Source: Lepisosteus oculatus
Lineage: Eukaryota; Chordata; Actinopteri; Semionotiformes; Lepisosteidae
DNA: 64,000 nucleotides
Direction of reading: 5' to 3'
Assembly (NCBI RefSeq): GCF_040954835.1
Contig: NC_090709.1
Coordinates: 46,198,490 to 46,262,489 of the forward strand
This document shows, in pieces, positions 33,528 through 43,796 of this stretch (positions are counted from its first letter, which is position 1; each line of letters begins with the position of its first letter). Both the position numbers and the translations under genes were made by a program. The notes under the pieces were generated by a model. That model made no database searches. It had not been told where the DNA came from and saw only the letters and a list, made by a program, of their open reading frames with translations.

Positions 33528-35899
33528 ATTTCAAAGGTTTATTCATTGCTAATCTGCATCCCTCAGTCAGGAAAATGATTGTGATGCACACTGATGCAAA
33601 AGCGATGAAAATGGCTGACATTAGAAGGTTGGCTCAAAAAGCCTGGGGAGCTGAAGTCTCTGCTTCCTCAGAGCGAAAACCTGCTAAAACGGCCGTGTTC
33701 GCCACTAAAGCCATCAGGGTTGACGACTCGCCTCAGCTCGAGGGAGCTGAGGTTCCTGAGCCCCCTAAGCCCCGGCGCAAAATAGGCAGGCAGGACCGCA
33801 CTAAGCGTCAGAGCCGCCGTGAGCGCTACGGGGAATGCAAGGGCTCAGGCAGAGCTTATCATAAGGCTGGACGAAGGGAGTCGACTGCAGCCCGCCTGGC
33901 CCGGCTTGAACAAGCCCTGCTTGAGAGATCAGGACAGGGTAAACCTTCCGCACCGAATGCCGGAAGCGTGAATGAGCTGAAGGGGACCACGCCCCTTCTC
34001 ACTGGAGGAGGCGGGGATCCATCCCAAACCCCTCCCTTAGTCTATCTGATTGGGTGGGAGGGTTCCTGCCTGGAAGAAGGCTGCGACTCTGAGTTGGGCG
34101 CTGACCCCGCCCCTGAAGTCAAAGAAAAGGCAGGCTTCAAACAATTCTTAGGGAATCTTAGCCAGAAAGGCAAAGCAAGGCTTATTTATATCAAGGTTTC
34201 TCTTGAAAACGTCTTAGATAGAGAAGCACTGATTGACACTGGTGCTGAAATTAGTTTGATGTCAGCCGATCTACTCAGCGAACTCAAACGAGTAGCGAAA
34301 GGAAAAGGCATCAGACTTAAGGTAGAACCGTGTAAGATAGATATTTCCAGCTATACCCAGGATCATGCCAGGATCACACACCGAGTGTGGGTGGCACTTA
34401 GGTTCGGGCCAATGAACGTGGTGCATCCTGTTTATATCTCTAGGTTTAAAACAGAGCCACTACTCATTGGCCAAGACCTGCTTGACAGGCTGGAGACTCT
34501 GGTGGACTGCCAGCGTGGAAAATTGTGGGCTCAGGTCAAAAACCCTAAGCCTGTCACACAGCAAAAAGGGGGGTTCAGTGGTTATGCTGTGATCACACAG
34601 TGCCCACTGAACACTATAGCTGAGTTGGAGGTTCCTCCTGGTTCCTCTGGACGAGAAATAAATGTCTCTTCTTGCTTTCCAAAACTACAGGGAAGTCGTG
34701 CCCTGGCCAAGGTCCCAACAGCCTCCATGCCACAGGAGCGGTGCTCCGAGCAGCCGCCTGATCCACCAGGTAAAGCAAACCCCTTTCACATCCCTAAAGA
34801 GGAGCGGATCTCCCCACTTGGTGATGAAAAGGAGCTTTCCCTGTGCACCCTGGCACCCAAGAGGGGTCAGGACCACCACCCCGCAGGGGTGGAAGGGATC
34901 CAGATGGCAAGAGAGCAGGTTGGTGATGTAGCCCTCACCCTTAGCCCTGAGAGGTCCTCTATTAGTGAGGATCTGCTTGAGCAGCTGTCACAGGGCCACC
35001 GCCAGGTGCCCCTGGTGCAACATTCACAGGTTAGACAGGAGGTCCAGCTGGACACTGGGACTACTGCCCTGTGGACACACCTGATCCCAGATGCCGATTC
35101 CCTCTGCTGTGATCCAGGGAACCTGCAGTCAGGTAACATTATTTCTCACAACTACCAGGTAGTGAGAGAGACCGACCTGATTGTTCCTGCCTCAACGGCA
35201 GGGTTTCCAACACACCCAGTCCCCAAGAAGGGACAGGGAATGAAAGCCGAGCCGGGTTTCTTACAGCCACCAGCTCAGTCTGTCAGTCTGAGTCTGACCA
35301 ACAGTGGTTCAGCCATACTGGAGCTGGATGTTCAAGCCACCCGCCTGCCAGCGCAGGACATCGCAAAGAGGGGTGTCAGAATCCCCGCCTGCACTGACAT
35401 GGGCCTGGTGGGTGATAGCGAGTTCAAAGACAGTGAACTAGCTATCCCAGTGCTGGGGCAGCTCCCTGAACCCCTAGCGAGGGAAGAGGGGAGCGAGCAG
35501 GTGTCGTACACCCACGCCCAGCGAACAATTGTAAACATGCCGATAGAGGGATTCCTCAATCAGGAGGGGTGCAGGGTGGACCTGAACAGTGAGAATGGGG
35601 TAACAATCCCAGATCACTCAGGTGCTCCAGATGACCACTCAGCCGAGGGTCAGGCATGCTCCACTGCTGCACCGCCCCCTGCAGGGTTCCTAGAGCACAG
35701 GCAAGAACAAATCAAAAAAGCAGATGCCCTGGAAATGGAGGAGCAGCATCAGCAGCTGCGTCAGATCTCCCCAGATTTCCAGGATGTTGGTGCCCAGGAT
35801 GCCACATGGCATACTGAGAAAGACACCATGTACACGCTGCGCCAGCTTAGAAAGGCGACAGTCACTCAGAAGGAGATGACTGGGATCAGCCACCCTTAA
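33524..35899 (+). CDS. Gag C-terminus/retropepsin open frame of the retroelement
   Basis: A 791-codon open frame. The first ~50 residues continue the capsid-like part ([20 protein letters not shown]), followed by a basic Arg/Lys-rich segment without an intact CCHC knuckle. The aspartic protease is at about residues 215-325: [11 protein letters not shown] with catalytic Asp 238, and later LLIGQDLL, the partner flap/core motif. After the protease come ~460 residues rich in Pro, Gln and Ser, including [20 protein letters not shown], similar to spacers before the reverse transcriptase in Ty3-like polyproteins, but no YxDD box follows. The frame has no true start of its own (33524 is an internal codon). 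It stayed open while gag and env decayed, which is unusual. Confidence 0.7.
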   Translation: MNFKGLFIANLHPSVRKMIVMHTDAKAMKMADIRRLAQKAWGAEVSASSERKPAKTAVFATKAIRVDDSPQLEGAEVPEPPKPRRKIGRQDRTKRQSRRERYGECKGSGRAYHKAGRRESTAARLARLEQALLERSGQGKPSAPNAGSVNELKGTTPLLTGGGGDPSQTPPLVYLIGWEGSCLEEGCDSELGADPAPEVKEKAGFKQFLGNLSQKGKARLIYIKVSLENVLDREALIDTGAEISLMSADLLSELKRVAKGKGIRLKVEPCKIDISSYTQDHARITHRVWVALRFGPMNVVHPVYISRFKTEPLLIGQDLLDRLETLVDCQRGKLWAQVKNPKPVTQQKGGFSGYAVITQCPLNTIAELEVPPGSSGREINVSSCFPKLQGSRALAKVPTASMPQERCSEQPPDPPGKANPFHIPKEERISPLGDEKELSLCTLAPKRGQDHHPAGVEGIQMAREQVGDVALTLSPERSSISEDLLEQLSQGHRQVPLVQHSQVRQEVQLDTGTTALWTHLIPDADSLCCDPGNLQSGNIISHNYQVVRETDLIVPASTAGFPTHPVPKKGQGMKAEPGFLQPPAQSVSLSLTNSGSAILELDVQATRLPAQDIAKRGVRIPACTDMGLVGDSEFKDSELAIPVLGQLPEPLAREEGSEQVSYTHAQRTIVNMPIEGFLNQEGCRVDLNSENGVTIPDHSGAPDDHSAEGQACSTAAPPPAGFLEHRQEQIKKADALEMEEQHQQLRQISPDFQDVGAQDATWHTEKDTMYTLRQLRKATVTQKEMTGISHP

Positions 35900-37307
35900 A
35901 AACTTTTGGGAGGACTGATTGCTGCCGCCACTGTTGTGCATTTGCTCTTTTTGGTAGGTTTGTTTGTTACCGGCATTCTCACCCTGACTGCCCCAAGAAG
36001 GCAGGTGTCAGAAATGCCAGAGGGTAGTGAAAGACTGTAACAACAGAAGCAGCGGCTGGAAAGCCTAGGGAAAACCTTACAGGGCACAATATTAGCAGTA
36101 AACCTTCATGCAGCAGTGTTAAATAACACCCTCCACACCGTGGGCAGGATTGTCGACGTGTTACAGTGGGATTATGCTTACGTGCAACAGGTCAGAATGC
36201 TGATGCAGGATTTGCTTAGGGAGCTTAGTGCCACGGTAACTAGCCTAGCCATGGGACAGATTCCAACCTACTTGGTTCCACTGTCCTTGGTAGAAGAAGT
36301 ACTGAGGACCACCACTTCCGAGATGGTGCAGCCAGTGCAAGTACATCTTGCATACAGTCTAGGCAGTGCCATTCCCATACATGTCAACTCCGAAGCCAAG
36401 GAAATAGGTTTCCTGTTGAACCTTCCCATCGTGAGTAGCAAGGATATCTATAGACTCAAGTCTATATATTGAACGTTGGCTTCTGGAGGGGGGACATGCA
36501 TGTGAAGTTGACCACCCCACCGCTCGTAGCTTACCAGGAGGATGATCCAAATTTGTACCTTGTTCCAAACCTGGAACTGTGTCAACCAAGGATATCCACT
36601 GGGTATGCCCAAGTAAGCCATTCCTTAGGGACACAACTCAGAGGTTGTGTGGTATCAGAAAGGGGGCTGCCACTGAAAAGTGTAAAGCCACAGTGACGAG
36701 CAAAAGTGAGGTTAATGAACCCCAGGTTGAGCAGGTGGGAAAGATATGGCTGGTCAGCACACCACAGTTAACTGTTACAAGAACCTATGACAGACATGAC
36801 ACAGCTACCAAAGTGCAGCTACCCAACAAAACAGTTTTTCTACAAGTTCCTGAAGGAGCTATAGTGCATCTCAACGATTTAGCACTATATCATCTGGAGT
36901 CAGAACTGTATGAAACGGAACTTGAGATTGTGGACGCTTTCAGAGGACACAGCGTTGACTTGGATGAGAGAATCCAAGAGACAGTAAGCCTTGAGGGTGT
37001 ACAGTTACTCGAATTTGTTCTCAACGACACAAACTTAAAAATTACGCTGGTAGGTCCCAAGCACAGTCGTTGTGGATCCTCTGGGGCGCTGGGAACAGTA
37101 AACGTGGTCATCTTGACACTGCTGCTGGGTAGCTGGATCATGGCTGGGGTAATGTGTTGGATGCTGTTCTCTTGTATCAAAGCCTTGCGGGGTAGTTTGA
37201 ATGAGACAAAGGGAGCAATGGTGTATCACCGAAATCAGGTAACCACTCCCAAACGTCTGCCTGCTGCAGAGCTATCCGATACTGATAGTGAACTGCCGGA
37301 AGTTTAA
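35900..37307 (+). pseudogene. Envelope-like fusion glycoprotein region, broken
   Basis: A hydrophobic stretch right after the protease frame (about 35912-35985, GLIAAATVVHLLFLVG) could be a fusion peptide or signal. It is followed by a TAA, then a heptad-rich segment (36116-36250) and the frame to 36472 ending DIYRLKSIY. Two further frames carry the rest: 36469-36600 (PNLYLVPNLELC) and 36579-37307 (HWVCPSKPFLRDTTQRLCG, IWLVSTPQLT, AIVHLNDLALYHL). The latter has a membrane anchor at about 37090-37180 (VVILTLLLGSWIMAGVMCWM) and a short cytoplasmic tail. The layout is that of a class I fusion subunit; no surface-subunit region is seen upstream. At least one stop and two frame changes break it. 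Confidence 0.65.
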
Positions 37308-37522
37308 GGTCTAGGGCTAATGATGATGCCCGATGCCTCATTTCTATGTACCTTATAACTGAGAGCAGGTATACGCAATGTTCTTTCCAACACTATTTCC
37401 TGTACAAATTCTCGAGAGGTAATGTGAATATTGGGTGGTAGAATCCACCGTGGTACAACAGACATCACTTAACTCTGTTTTTGTTTTGAAGGCAACAACG
37501 CCTCAGGACCTCGTGACCTTCA

Positions 37523-37535
37523 AAAAGGGGGGATA
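37523..37535 (+). promoter_or_regulatory. Polypurine tract of the retroelement
   Basis: AAAAAGGGGGGATA lies immediately before the 3' LTR, the position from which plus-strand DNA synthesis is primed. Confidence 0.75.
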
Positions 37536-38746
37536 TGTAGCGGCAATTCTTGTTAATAACACAGAATTAAGCGTTGGTATGCTGTCCTAAAGGAGGCCCC
37601 ATCTCACCCTCCATCTCTGTGGTGCTGCCACAGAGAAAGTATTTATGCAGGCTGATTTAAGATGTTTTCTTTTGATAAGGAACAAGCTCCCAGACGGGGA
37701 TGCGCTTAGCTAAGCCTGGCTATCATGATCAATGGTCATCCATTGGCGCCTATCAGTCTAGGGAGTGCCGAATGGACATCTGGACTGCATTCCTAAGTGT
37801 CAAGAGTAAGTGACTTATATCTCATCTTGACCAACCAATCAGGGACTGGCAGGGCGTGGTAATACCACGTGGGTCTCCAATGCCCGCCAAACTCTCAACC
37901 AATCAGCACACATCTGGGTCTTGGTCAAAAAGGGAGTGTAAGCTCAGATCGGGGCTCTCCTTGGTCATTTTCGCGCATCCTCAGAGACAATCACCTGACA
38001 ACTGCTGTTGTCTGCAAAAGGACTTGGACTTTGTTCTAAGCGCGAGGCCGAGGATCCCGTACGTACTCAGAATTCTACCAACGTGAACGCTCCGCTTGAT
38101 CAATGGCAGCCTACAGTTGGACCCTTGTCGACAACCTGAATAGATTATTCAGAAGCAGCGCTGGACCGGGAACGAACCAGCTTCTTCCCAGGCAAAAGAG
38201 TGACTTGTGAGGACTCGCGGTCACACTCTGTGCATAGAGACTTTCTACTAGCCAGCCGGACTCCTGGTAGATCCCCTCGGAGCAACGAGCTGCACCTTGA
38301 CTGGTTGGCTGGTAGCCAGAGGACGCCGACACAACGCCCATTGGACAACCGCTGCAACAGAGGCTGCAACAGAGCCTGTCAGCTGGTTTGGTGTTCGTGC
38401 CGGGAGATTCCAAATCCATACACAGTGGATAAGTAAACCCCATGTTCTACATTGTGTCTCGAGAATTCAATTGTACCTCAACACAAGATGTTATCAATTT
38501 AATTCATGAGTAATGTATTTACTTCCGAGTTTAGAGTAACAGTGGGTAATAACACTGGTTCGTATCCAGGCAGACTAGTATATCTTTGGTGCACAATTTA
38601 TTTTAATTAATGTATCTCGTGTATTGAACCCGTGTGTGTGCATTGTTAGTTGTTCTGACGATTGATTTTCTAAAAGCTACAACGAACAACCTCGTGATTA
38701 CTGTTACAATTAATAATTGTCTCAGTAAACCCATCAAACCATTACA
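37536..38746 (+). repeat. 3' LTR of the endogenous retroelement
   Basis: 1211 bases, highly similar to the 5' LTR except for two deletions totalling about 170 bases. Ends CATTACA before the second copy of CTAT. Confidence 0.92.
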
Positions 38747-39230
38747 CTATTGAGCCATGAAGAAGACCCACCTGTCCCAGTGTATTACCTGTAGTGTTAC
38801 TTTCAGAAAATCATAAAAAAATAAAGAAAGAGGCCACAGCCACAGCAAGGTTGTATGAGGTTAGGGGCCCTGTCTGGTGTGTAAAACATATGGTTTCAGC
38901 AGTGTGGCTGTTGTATTTGAATTACTATTGAGCCATGAAAAAGACCCACCTATCCCAGTGTATACCTGTAGTGTTATCTTCAGAAAATCATAAAAAATAA
39001 AGGTTCCACAACCCAAAACAAAGCTGGGAAAAGTCAGAAGACCTGCTTGGTGTGCAAAACACTTACTTGCAGCATTGTGGGTGCTGTGATTTAAATGCTA
39101 TTGGCTTGTGAACAGAATACCCCTATCCCAGTGCATTGTGCCATATTAAATAAAAGCACGAGAAAAAGAGATTCAGAACGCAAAGCTGTGTCAGTGTTCT
39201 GTGTAAAAAATCGGTTTGAACATCATGGGA
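38747..39230 (+). repeat. Satellite-like array, ~180-bp units (part after the retroelement)
   Basis: It continues the unit cut at 30733 (ATTGAGCCATGAAGAAGACC), with further unit starts near 38814 and 38991. The last unit is diverged and matches 21060-21300. Confidence 0.8.
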
Positions 39231-39638
39231 GCTGTTTTTAATGAGCTGCTGAGTAAAGAATATTTTAATCTTCCTGCTGTCAGTAGTATTGTCAATATAG
39301 TTGACCCTTACCTGAATGAAAACAGGGCGTAAAGGAAGGGTTTCAGAAATCAAACAAAGCTTTATTCCTGTGCTTACAGTCTGGGTAATTGGAGACTGCG
39401 CTGTTCTGCTTCCTATGGTCATAGGCGGATTATTCGCACGAAGCCGTATTGAACAGTATTTTTTGCGTTGTGAACGTCTGTACACAGCGGTCCTCCGGGT
39501 TCCAGTAAGTGCGTAATTACGCATCGATGAAAAACCGGAGGAAGTATTCTCGCAACTCTAAGAGGTTTCGTGGTTTAATGTTTTTTAATTGTTGAATCAT
39601 ATTTAAATGTTAAACAACTGAAGAGCATATCGCTGTAG
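39231..39638. other. No gene recognised
   Basis: Frames on both strands have no domain. This is the spacer between the array and the first tRNA gene. Confidence 0.4.
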
Positions 39639-39721
39639 ACCAGGATGGCTGAGTGGTTAAGGCGTTGGACTTAAAATCCAATGGACAAATGTCCATGTGG
39701 GTTCAATCCCCACTCCTGGTA
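39639..39721 (+). tRNA. tRNA-Leu (anticodon TAA)
   Basis: 83 bases with complete cloverleaf: acceptor ACCAGGA/TCCTGGT, A box TGGCTGAGTGG, anticodon arm TTGGACTTAAAATCCAA with TAA in the loop, long variable arm (TGGACAAATGTCCA) as in all type II Leu tRNAs, and B box GGGTTCAATCCCC. It differs at few positions from the vertebrate Leu(UAA) gene. Discriminator base A follows. All stems pair, so it is likely functional; a pol III T-run is not close behind it. Confidence 0.93.
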
Positions 39722-40175
39722 ATGTTGTAATAAGTTTTAAGTGACAGAACACTTTGATGATTTACACTCTCTTTAAATATGAATTTACTAAATTTCAGTT
39801 CACTCCCACTCCCTGGCATAACTGAGCTTTCACTATCGCATACTGAAGGTTTTACATGCATTAGCTGTGATACGGCTCCCAATAAAGACGGAATCAAACA
39901 GTTTGTTCTGTCTCTCATGGTGATCCTCTTCTCGATCCAAATGAAATGTTTAATATGATGCCTCGAGAAAAAAAAAGGAGTGAATTTCCGCCTGTAATGA
40001 TTGATGCCCCATCAAACATTTTGTAACATCCCCAGAAGATTATACAGTAGAATCCTGGTTTGTGGCTTAAATTCAAGGTAAACAAGACTAAGGAAACGAT
40101 GTCGAACTGGAATTTAAGTACCCGGAATATTTCACTACATTGGGCAATATGTGCCAGAGAGGACCACTTTAAATC

Positions 40176-40263
40176 CCTTCGATAGCTCAGTTGGTAGCGC
40201 GGCTGACTGTATTAGAAACAGTTAGGAATCCTTAAGTCACTGTTTCGACTACAGCTCGAAGAA
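40176..40263 (+). tRNA. tRNA-Tyr-like with intron (anticodon GTA), possibly decayed
   Basis: CCTTCGATAGCTCAGTTGGT is the vertebrate tRNA-Tyr 5' end. GACTGTA carries the anticodon GTA, followed by an intron-like insertion (TTAGAAACAGTTAGGA) and ATCCTTAAGTC. The B box is weak (GTTTCGACTAC instead of GGTTCGATTCC), and position 72 does not pair. Tyr tRNA genes of vertebrates always carry an intron here. The weakened B box suggests a pseudogene. A more decayed copy lies in the same orientation at 58816-58904. Confidence 0.65.
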
Positions 40264-41751
40264 AGGTGCTTTTGTGAACTTTAATCAAATAGTTAAAATA
40301 GCTAATCTTTTTCACTCAGACGTTGATCAAAAGCTCAATAAACGATGAAGCAGAGGCTCTTGTTCCGAATTCAGCTAACATCTGGTTGTCTTGTTTTGGC
40401 AAATATCTTATCTTTGAATTAAGGGACTACGCTGTCTGATTTGTAATTCAAAAGTAGATACAAATGTCACTGTTTTCAAAGGATAGGTACTTAATTGGCT
40501 TTATGATTTGGTATTGATTTTGTATCATGATATTATTACGTTTGTGCTTTCTGTGTTTTTTATCGTATTGTGAACTTATTTTTTAAACAAATGCTTACAA
40601 AGGCAAACACAGCACACATCTGTTTATACCAGCGGTGAATTGTACATTTTTATTAAGTACAATCTACTGTATTTTTAGAAACAAAATGGCATACTGTGCA
40701 CGATATGTTGCAGAAACACAACCTGATATTTTCATAATTATTATTTTAATCATTTGACAAGTATGAGGTCCCGGATCCAAATCTTCAGGTCTGATTTTTT
40801 TTAAAGTGATATCTTCTCTTCCTCTCGTGGAAATCACAAGATGTGAGCAAATGTTTTTTGTTCTTTTTTTTTCACGTTGTGATCCAAAGAGCCTCAGACG
40901 CACAGTCTGACAGTAACCAAACCAGAATGGATTCTGCTGGGAGCCGGACTGAGCTCATTCTCACTCCCTGTGCTGAAAACAGAATTATCTCTTCCCCGAA
41001 CATCGTCTACAGCTGCTAGATATTGCTCTGTGTCCTACTGCTCCAGCAATTCCTTTGACCAAAGACAGATCACTTGTGCGCTTTTAAACTTCTTGCCGCT
41101 ACAGGCTCTTTGATGGCTCATGCTGATCGTCCTGTGGATCCAAAAGAAAATATTAAAGCTGATACTGATATTTTCGATTGTAATTTGCATCTAGCTACAA
41201 CGTCCCTGGAAAAGATAATTTATTAGTTGCGTGCAATCGGAATCTTTTACTTTACGTATGGTAGTGGAAATAGTTTTAAAAATGTTTTCTAAAGAAGATT
41301 GTATTGCCAGGACCTGCCTTTAGCGCTCAGTAGCGATGACGCTGTTGATATAGATGGAGAAGAAATGTAAGATGAATTGATGATCTAAGCTAAAATAGCC
41401 CTAACACGCCTGCTGTAACAGTGTTTGTATTCATAGCAAGTAATATTATTTTTCAAACCCGGACGTTCCTTTTGCATTAAGTGTTATGTAACCATTAGCG
41501 GTTTCTGTAGCTTCTGAAGAGCGCACTTTTCCAAACTGAAGCCTATAAGAACATTATTCAAGATGCACCATGGCCCAGAATCGTGCATCAGGACAAGGAT
41601 TAACATCAATTGAAAGTACTCCCAAATAAAAGATTTGACCGAAAAATTGAAAGAGTAGGCAAGTATTAAAACAACGCCATAAGTGCTTGATTTCCAGTCG
41701 CTTTCCCGGTTCAGGCTTTGTAAAATGACGTGATCAGTGGAGTCATGCTGC

Positions 41752-41780
41752 GGTTGTGAGTTCAAGCCTCACCTGGAGCA
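41752..41780 (+). pseudogene. 3' fragment of tRNA-Ile (TAT)
   Basis: GGTTGTGAGTTCAAGCCTCA followed by CCTGGAGCA matches the T-arm and acceptor 3' strand of vertebrate tRNA-Ile(UAU), with one B-box change. The 5' two thirds are absent. The same fragment is in the other arm (62622-62650), so truncation predates the duplication. Confidence 0.6.
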
Positions 41781-42067
41781 GCCCGGTTTTCTGTCTTGAC
41801 AGGTAAACAGTGTTTTGTGTTATTTGCTAAATGGAGAGAGGATTCTGTGTTAATTTGTCTCCTCCTGGGAGAGGTCAAGATGAGACGTTCACGAGGCTGG
41901 TGGTAAATATCCTGTCCAGGAATATCGGGACTGTAGGGGGTCAGATCTATAGATGTAGTAAACACATCAGTGGAGACGGTGTGTCTGCTCTCTGTGAGAG
42001 AGCCGGGCGGAAAGAATATTCTGTGGTCTGGAAAGAAGTCTCTCGTTGGAAGAGCGGCGCTCCTCAC
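41762..42067 (-). other. 101-codon open frame of unknown status, preserved in both arms
   Basis: The frame contains DVFTTSIDLTPYSPDIPGQD and has a counterpart of identical length at 62335-62640. No known domain was recognised. The opposite strand is also open on this side. Preservation may be chance given recent duplication. Confidence 0.2.
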
Positions 42068-42145
42068 AGGAGAGAATAAAAAAAAAATATTTTTCAGGGA
42101 CGCTGATTGTTCTCTTTGGGGGAATTAAAAGCACTTGTCGCAAGT

Positions 42146-42217
42146 GACCTCGTGGCGCAATGGTAGCGCGTCTGACTCCAGATCAGAAGGTTGCGTGTTC
42201 AAATCACGTCGAGGTCA
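42146..42217 (+). tRNA. tRNA-Trp (anticodon CCA)
   Basis: 72 bases with acceptor GACCTCG/CGAGGTC, A box TGGCGCAATGG, anticodon arm TCTGACTCCAGATCAGA with CCA, and T-arm GCGTGTTCAAATCACGT with B box GTTCAAATC. It is nearly identical to vertebrate Trp tRNA genes and all stems pair. Likely functional. Its inverted-repeat partner at 62184-62255 is altered. Confidence 0.93.
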
Positions 42218-42778
42218 GCTGAGGAGTTTGCAGGTGCTGCTGGTGCCGAACCCGGAAATTACACCACGTAGTCGGGTTTTATCTGTACACCACATAGGTA
42301 ATCTGAACGAAATAACAGCGCAGTACAGAACACCCAATCAGGAGCTTATGCAGCGAATCATCATGAACACGACAAGAGAAAAGGCACACTGCATATCCGC
42401 GAAACATCACGCCCGGCTTTAGAGACAGTCACATCAGAGAATGGAAGCTTCAGACCCCTTTTTTGTTACAGGTTCAAGCAAACCTGAAAGTTAGGGAGTG
42501 TTTGGTCTCTTTTGTTTGAAAAAGTGTCTGAAGCCTGTAATTATAATTTGCCCTTTTTTAATTGTGGTTGAAATCCACTCCCATGTACCAAGACCTTACA
42601 GTATATTCATGTTGACTTAAATGACTAACGCCATTGGACATTAGTTGGTGTTTTTTTTTTTGTAACGATTTGCTATTTCATGCAGGAAAGAAAGGAAACC
42701 AGACCCAACGTTTGCTTTCAGGTGCGGTTCATTTACATAACGGACATCTATTTCTGAGGAGCCTGATTTAAATCACAC

Positions 42779-42850
42779 AACCCCGGTAGAAGTCGAATCG
42801 ACAATCTAATAAACCGAAATCAGACGCGTTATCCATTAAACCACCAGCCC
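42779..42850 (-). pseudogene. tRNA-Arg-like (anticodon TCG), decayed
   Basis: On the minus strand GTTTAATGGATAACGCGTCT and GATTTCGG match the D-arm and anticodon arm of tRNA-Arg(UCG). The T-arm (GTCGATTCGACTTCTAC) and acceptor stem do not pair. The partner at 61556-61627 carries the same defects. Confidence 0.55.
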
Positions 42851-43205
42851 GTCACGTAAATGAATTGCACCATGGTGAGTTCAGCGCCGCTCCTAGTAAA
42901 GCCCCATCCCCATCTTAAATTTCTACGTGAGAAACGTGTTTTCTACATTTTTATCAGTTTTTAAAAATCATCACTTTTAAGCAGACAAAGCCTTTATGTG
43001 TCGCTCTGAATTTCTAATTGATTTAGAATTCCAAGAAAAAAGCGTTTTGTTCCACAACGGCGTGAAATGATCACGTCTTTCACTCTACTTCTCTCTTGTA
43101 GTAAAGCAGACCTTGCTGGGTGAGTATTTGTTCTGGTAAATTAGGTCACGGATCATGTTAACTCACTTCTGCTAAACACAACATTTCCTTATGCATGTGT
43201 CTTTG

Positions 43206-43724
43206 TACAGCTGTTATACAAAGGGCTGGTGATCAGGGACGTGCTTCGGATTGTTTCGATGTAAACATAATCTCCGCTAAAAGCCCTCTTGAACTTTGCA
43301 GGAAATGTGCGTGAAACCATTTTCACGTGTGGAATTTTATCTTCAGCTGGCTGTAGTTAGAATGCCTTATACACCCGTTGTGTATCCTTAGCAAAAATAT
43401 TTTAAAATTATAACACAGAGTTGTTGGAGAACTTGACAATCATTATTAAATGAGCACAGTACAAATGTACATTGATATTTTTGTTGTATGTACTTTAATT
43501 TTAAAAGATATAAACATAACTGTGCTGATATGGATGTTCATTTGAAGGATTTGAGGAATCTATAAAGGATGTCAGAACAACCAAAGAAACATTTGGGCAT
43601 CTGCATATTTGTAAAGATTAAAGAGCACCGTAAGTGTGAAGTTTGCACACACGAGAGAAGAAATGAGTTTCAATGCACATCATTAAACTGATGGTGTGCT
43701 TATCAGTCATGCATTAAACATGTA
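43206..43724. other. No gene recognised
   Basis: AT-rich DNA between the inner edge of the inverted repeat and the initiator-Met-like sequence. Confidence 0.4.
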
Positions 43725-43796
43725 TAGCAGAGGATGTCTTTGATCCATCAATCTTTGGGTTATGGACCCAGCACGCTTCTACTGCGCCACTCAGCT
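43725..43796 (-). tRNA. Initiator tRNA-Met-like (anticodon CAT), probably decayed
   Basis: On the minus strand AGCTGAGTGGCGCAGTAGAA, then GCGTGCTGGGTCCATAACCC with anticodon CAT, and a T-arm GATGGATCAAAGACATC follow the vertebrate initiator pattern, including A1 and the A-type loop start. One mismatch each in acceptor, anticodon and T stems suggests a pseudogene. Confidence 0.6.

Larger units (their letters stand above)
30734..38746 (+). mobile_element. Endogenous retrovirus-like LTR element with gag, protease and env-like regions but no visible polymerase
   Basis: An 8.0-kb element bounded by LTRs that start TGTAGCGGCAA and end ACTACA or ATTACA. It is flanked by a 4-bp target duplication CTAT (30730-30733 and 38747-38750) inside a satellite unit. 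In order: 5' LTR, leader, gag frames, a long gag/protease frame, an env-like region, polypurine tract and 3' LTR. Only about 220 bases separate the protease frame from the env-like frame, so reverse transcriptase, RNase H and integrase are missing. gag and env carry frameshifts and stops. The copy is defective. Class assignment is open: 4-bp duplications fit both retroviruses and Ty3-like elements. Confidence 0.9.
40396..43205. repeat. Left arm of a second large inverted repeat (tRNA-bearing)
   Basis: Matches 61205-64000 in reverse complement and continues past the window end. Checkpoints: 40420-40500 with 63900-63990, 41752-42217 with 62184-62650, 42779-42850 with 61556-61627, and 43090-43200 with 61210-61320. 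The arms are similar enough to align base by base over most of their length. Confidence 0.85.

Noticed and set aside
40860-40960. Anticodon-stem-like GTCAGACTGTGCGTCTGA on the minus strand
   Set aside because: A lone hairpin without D- or T-arm consensus.
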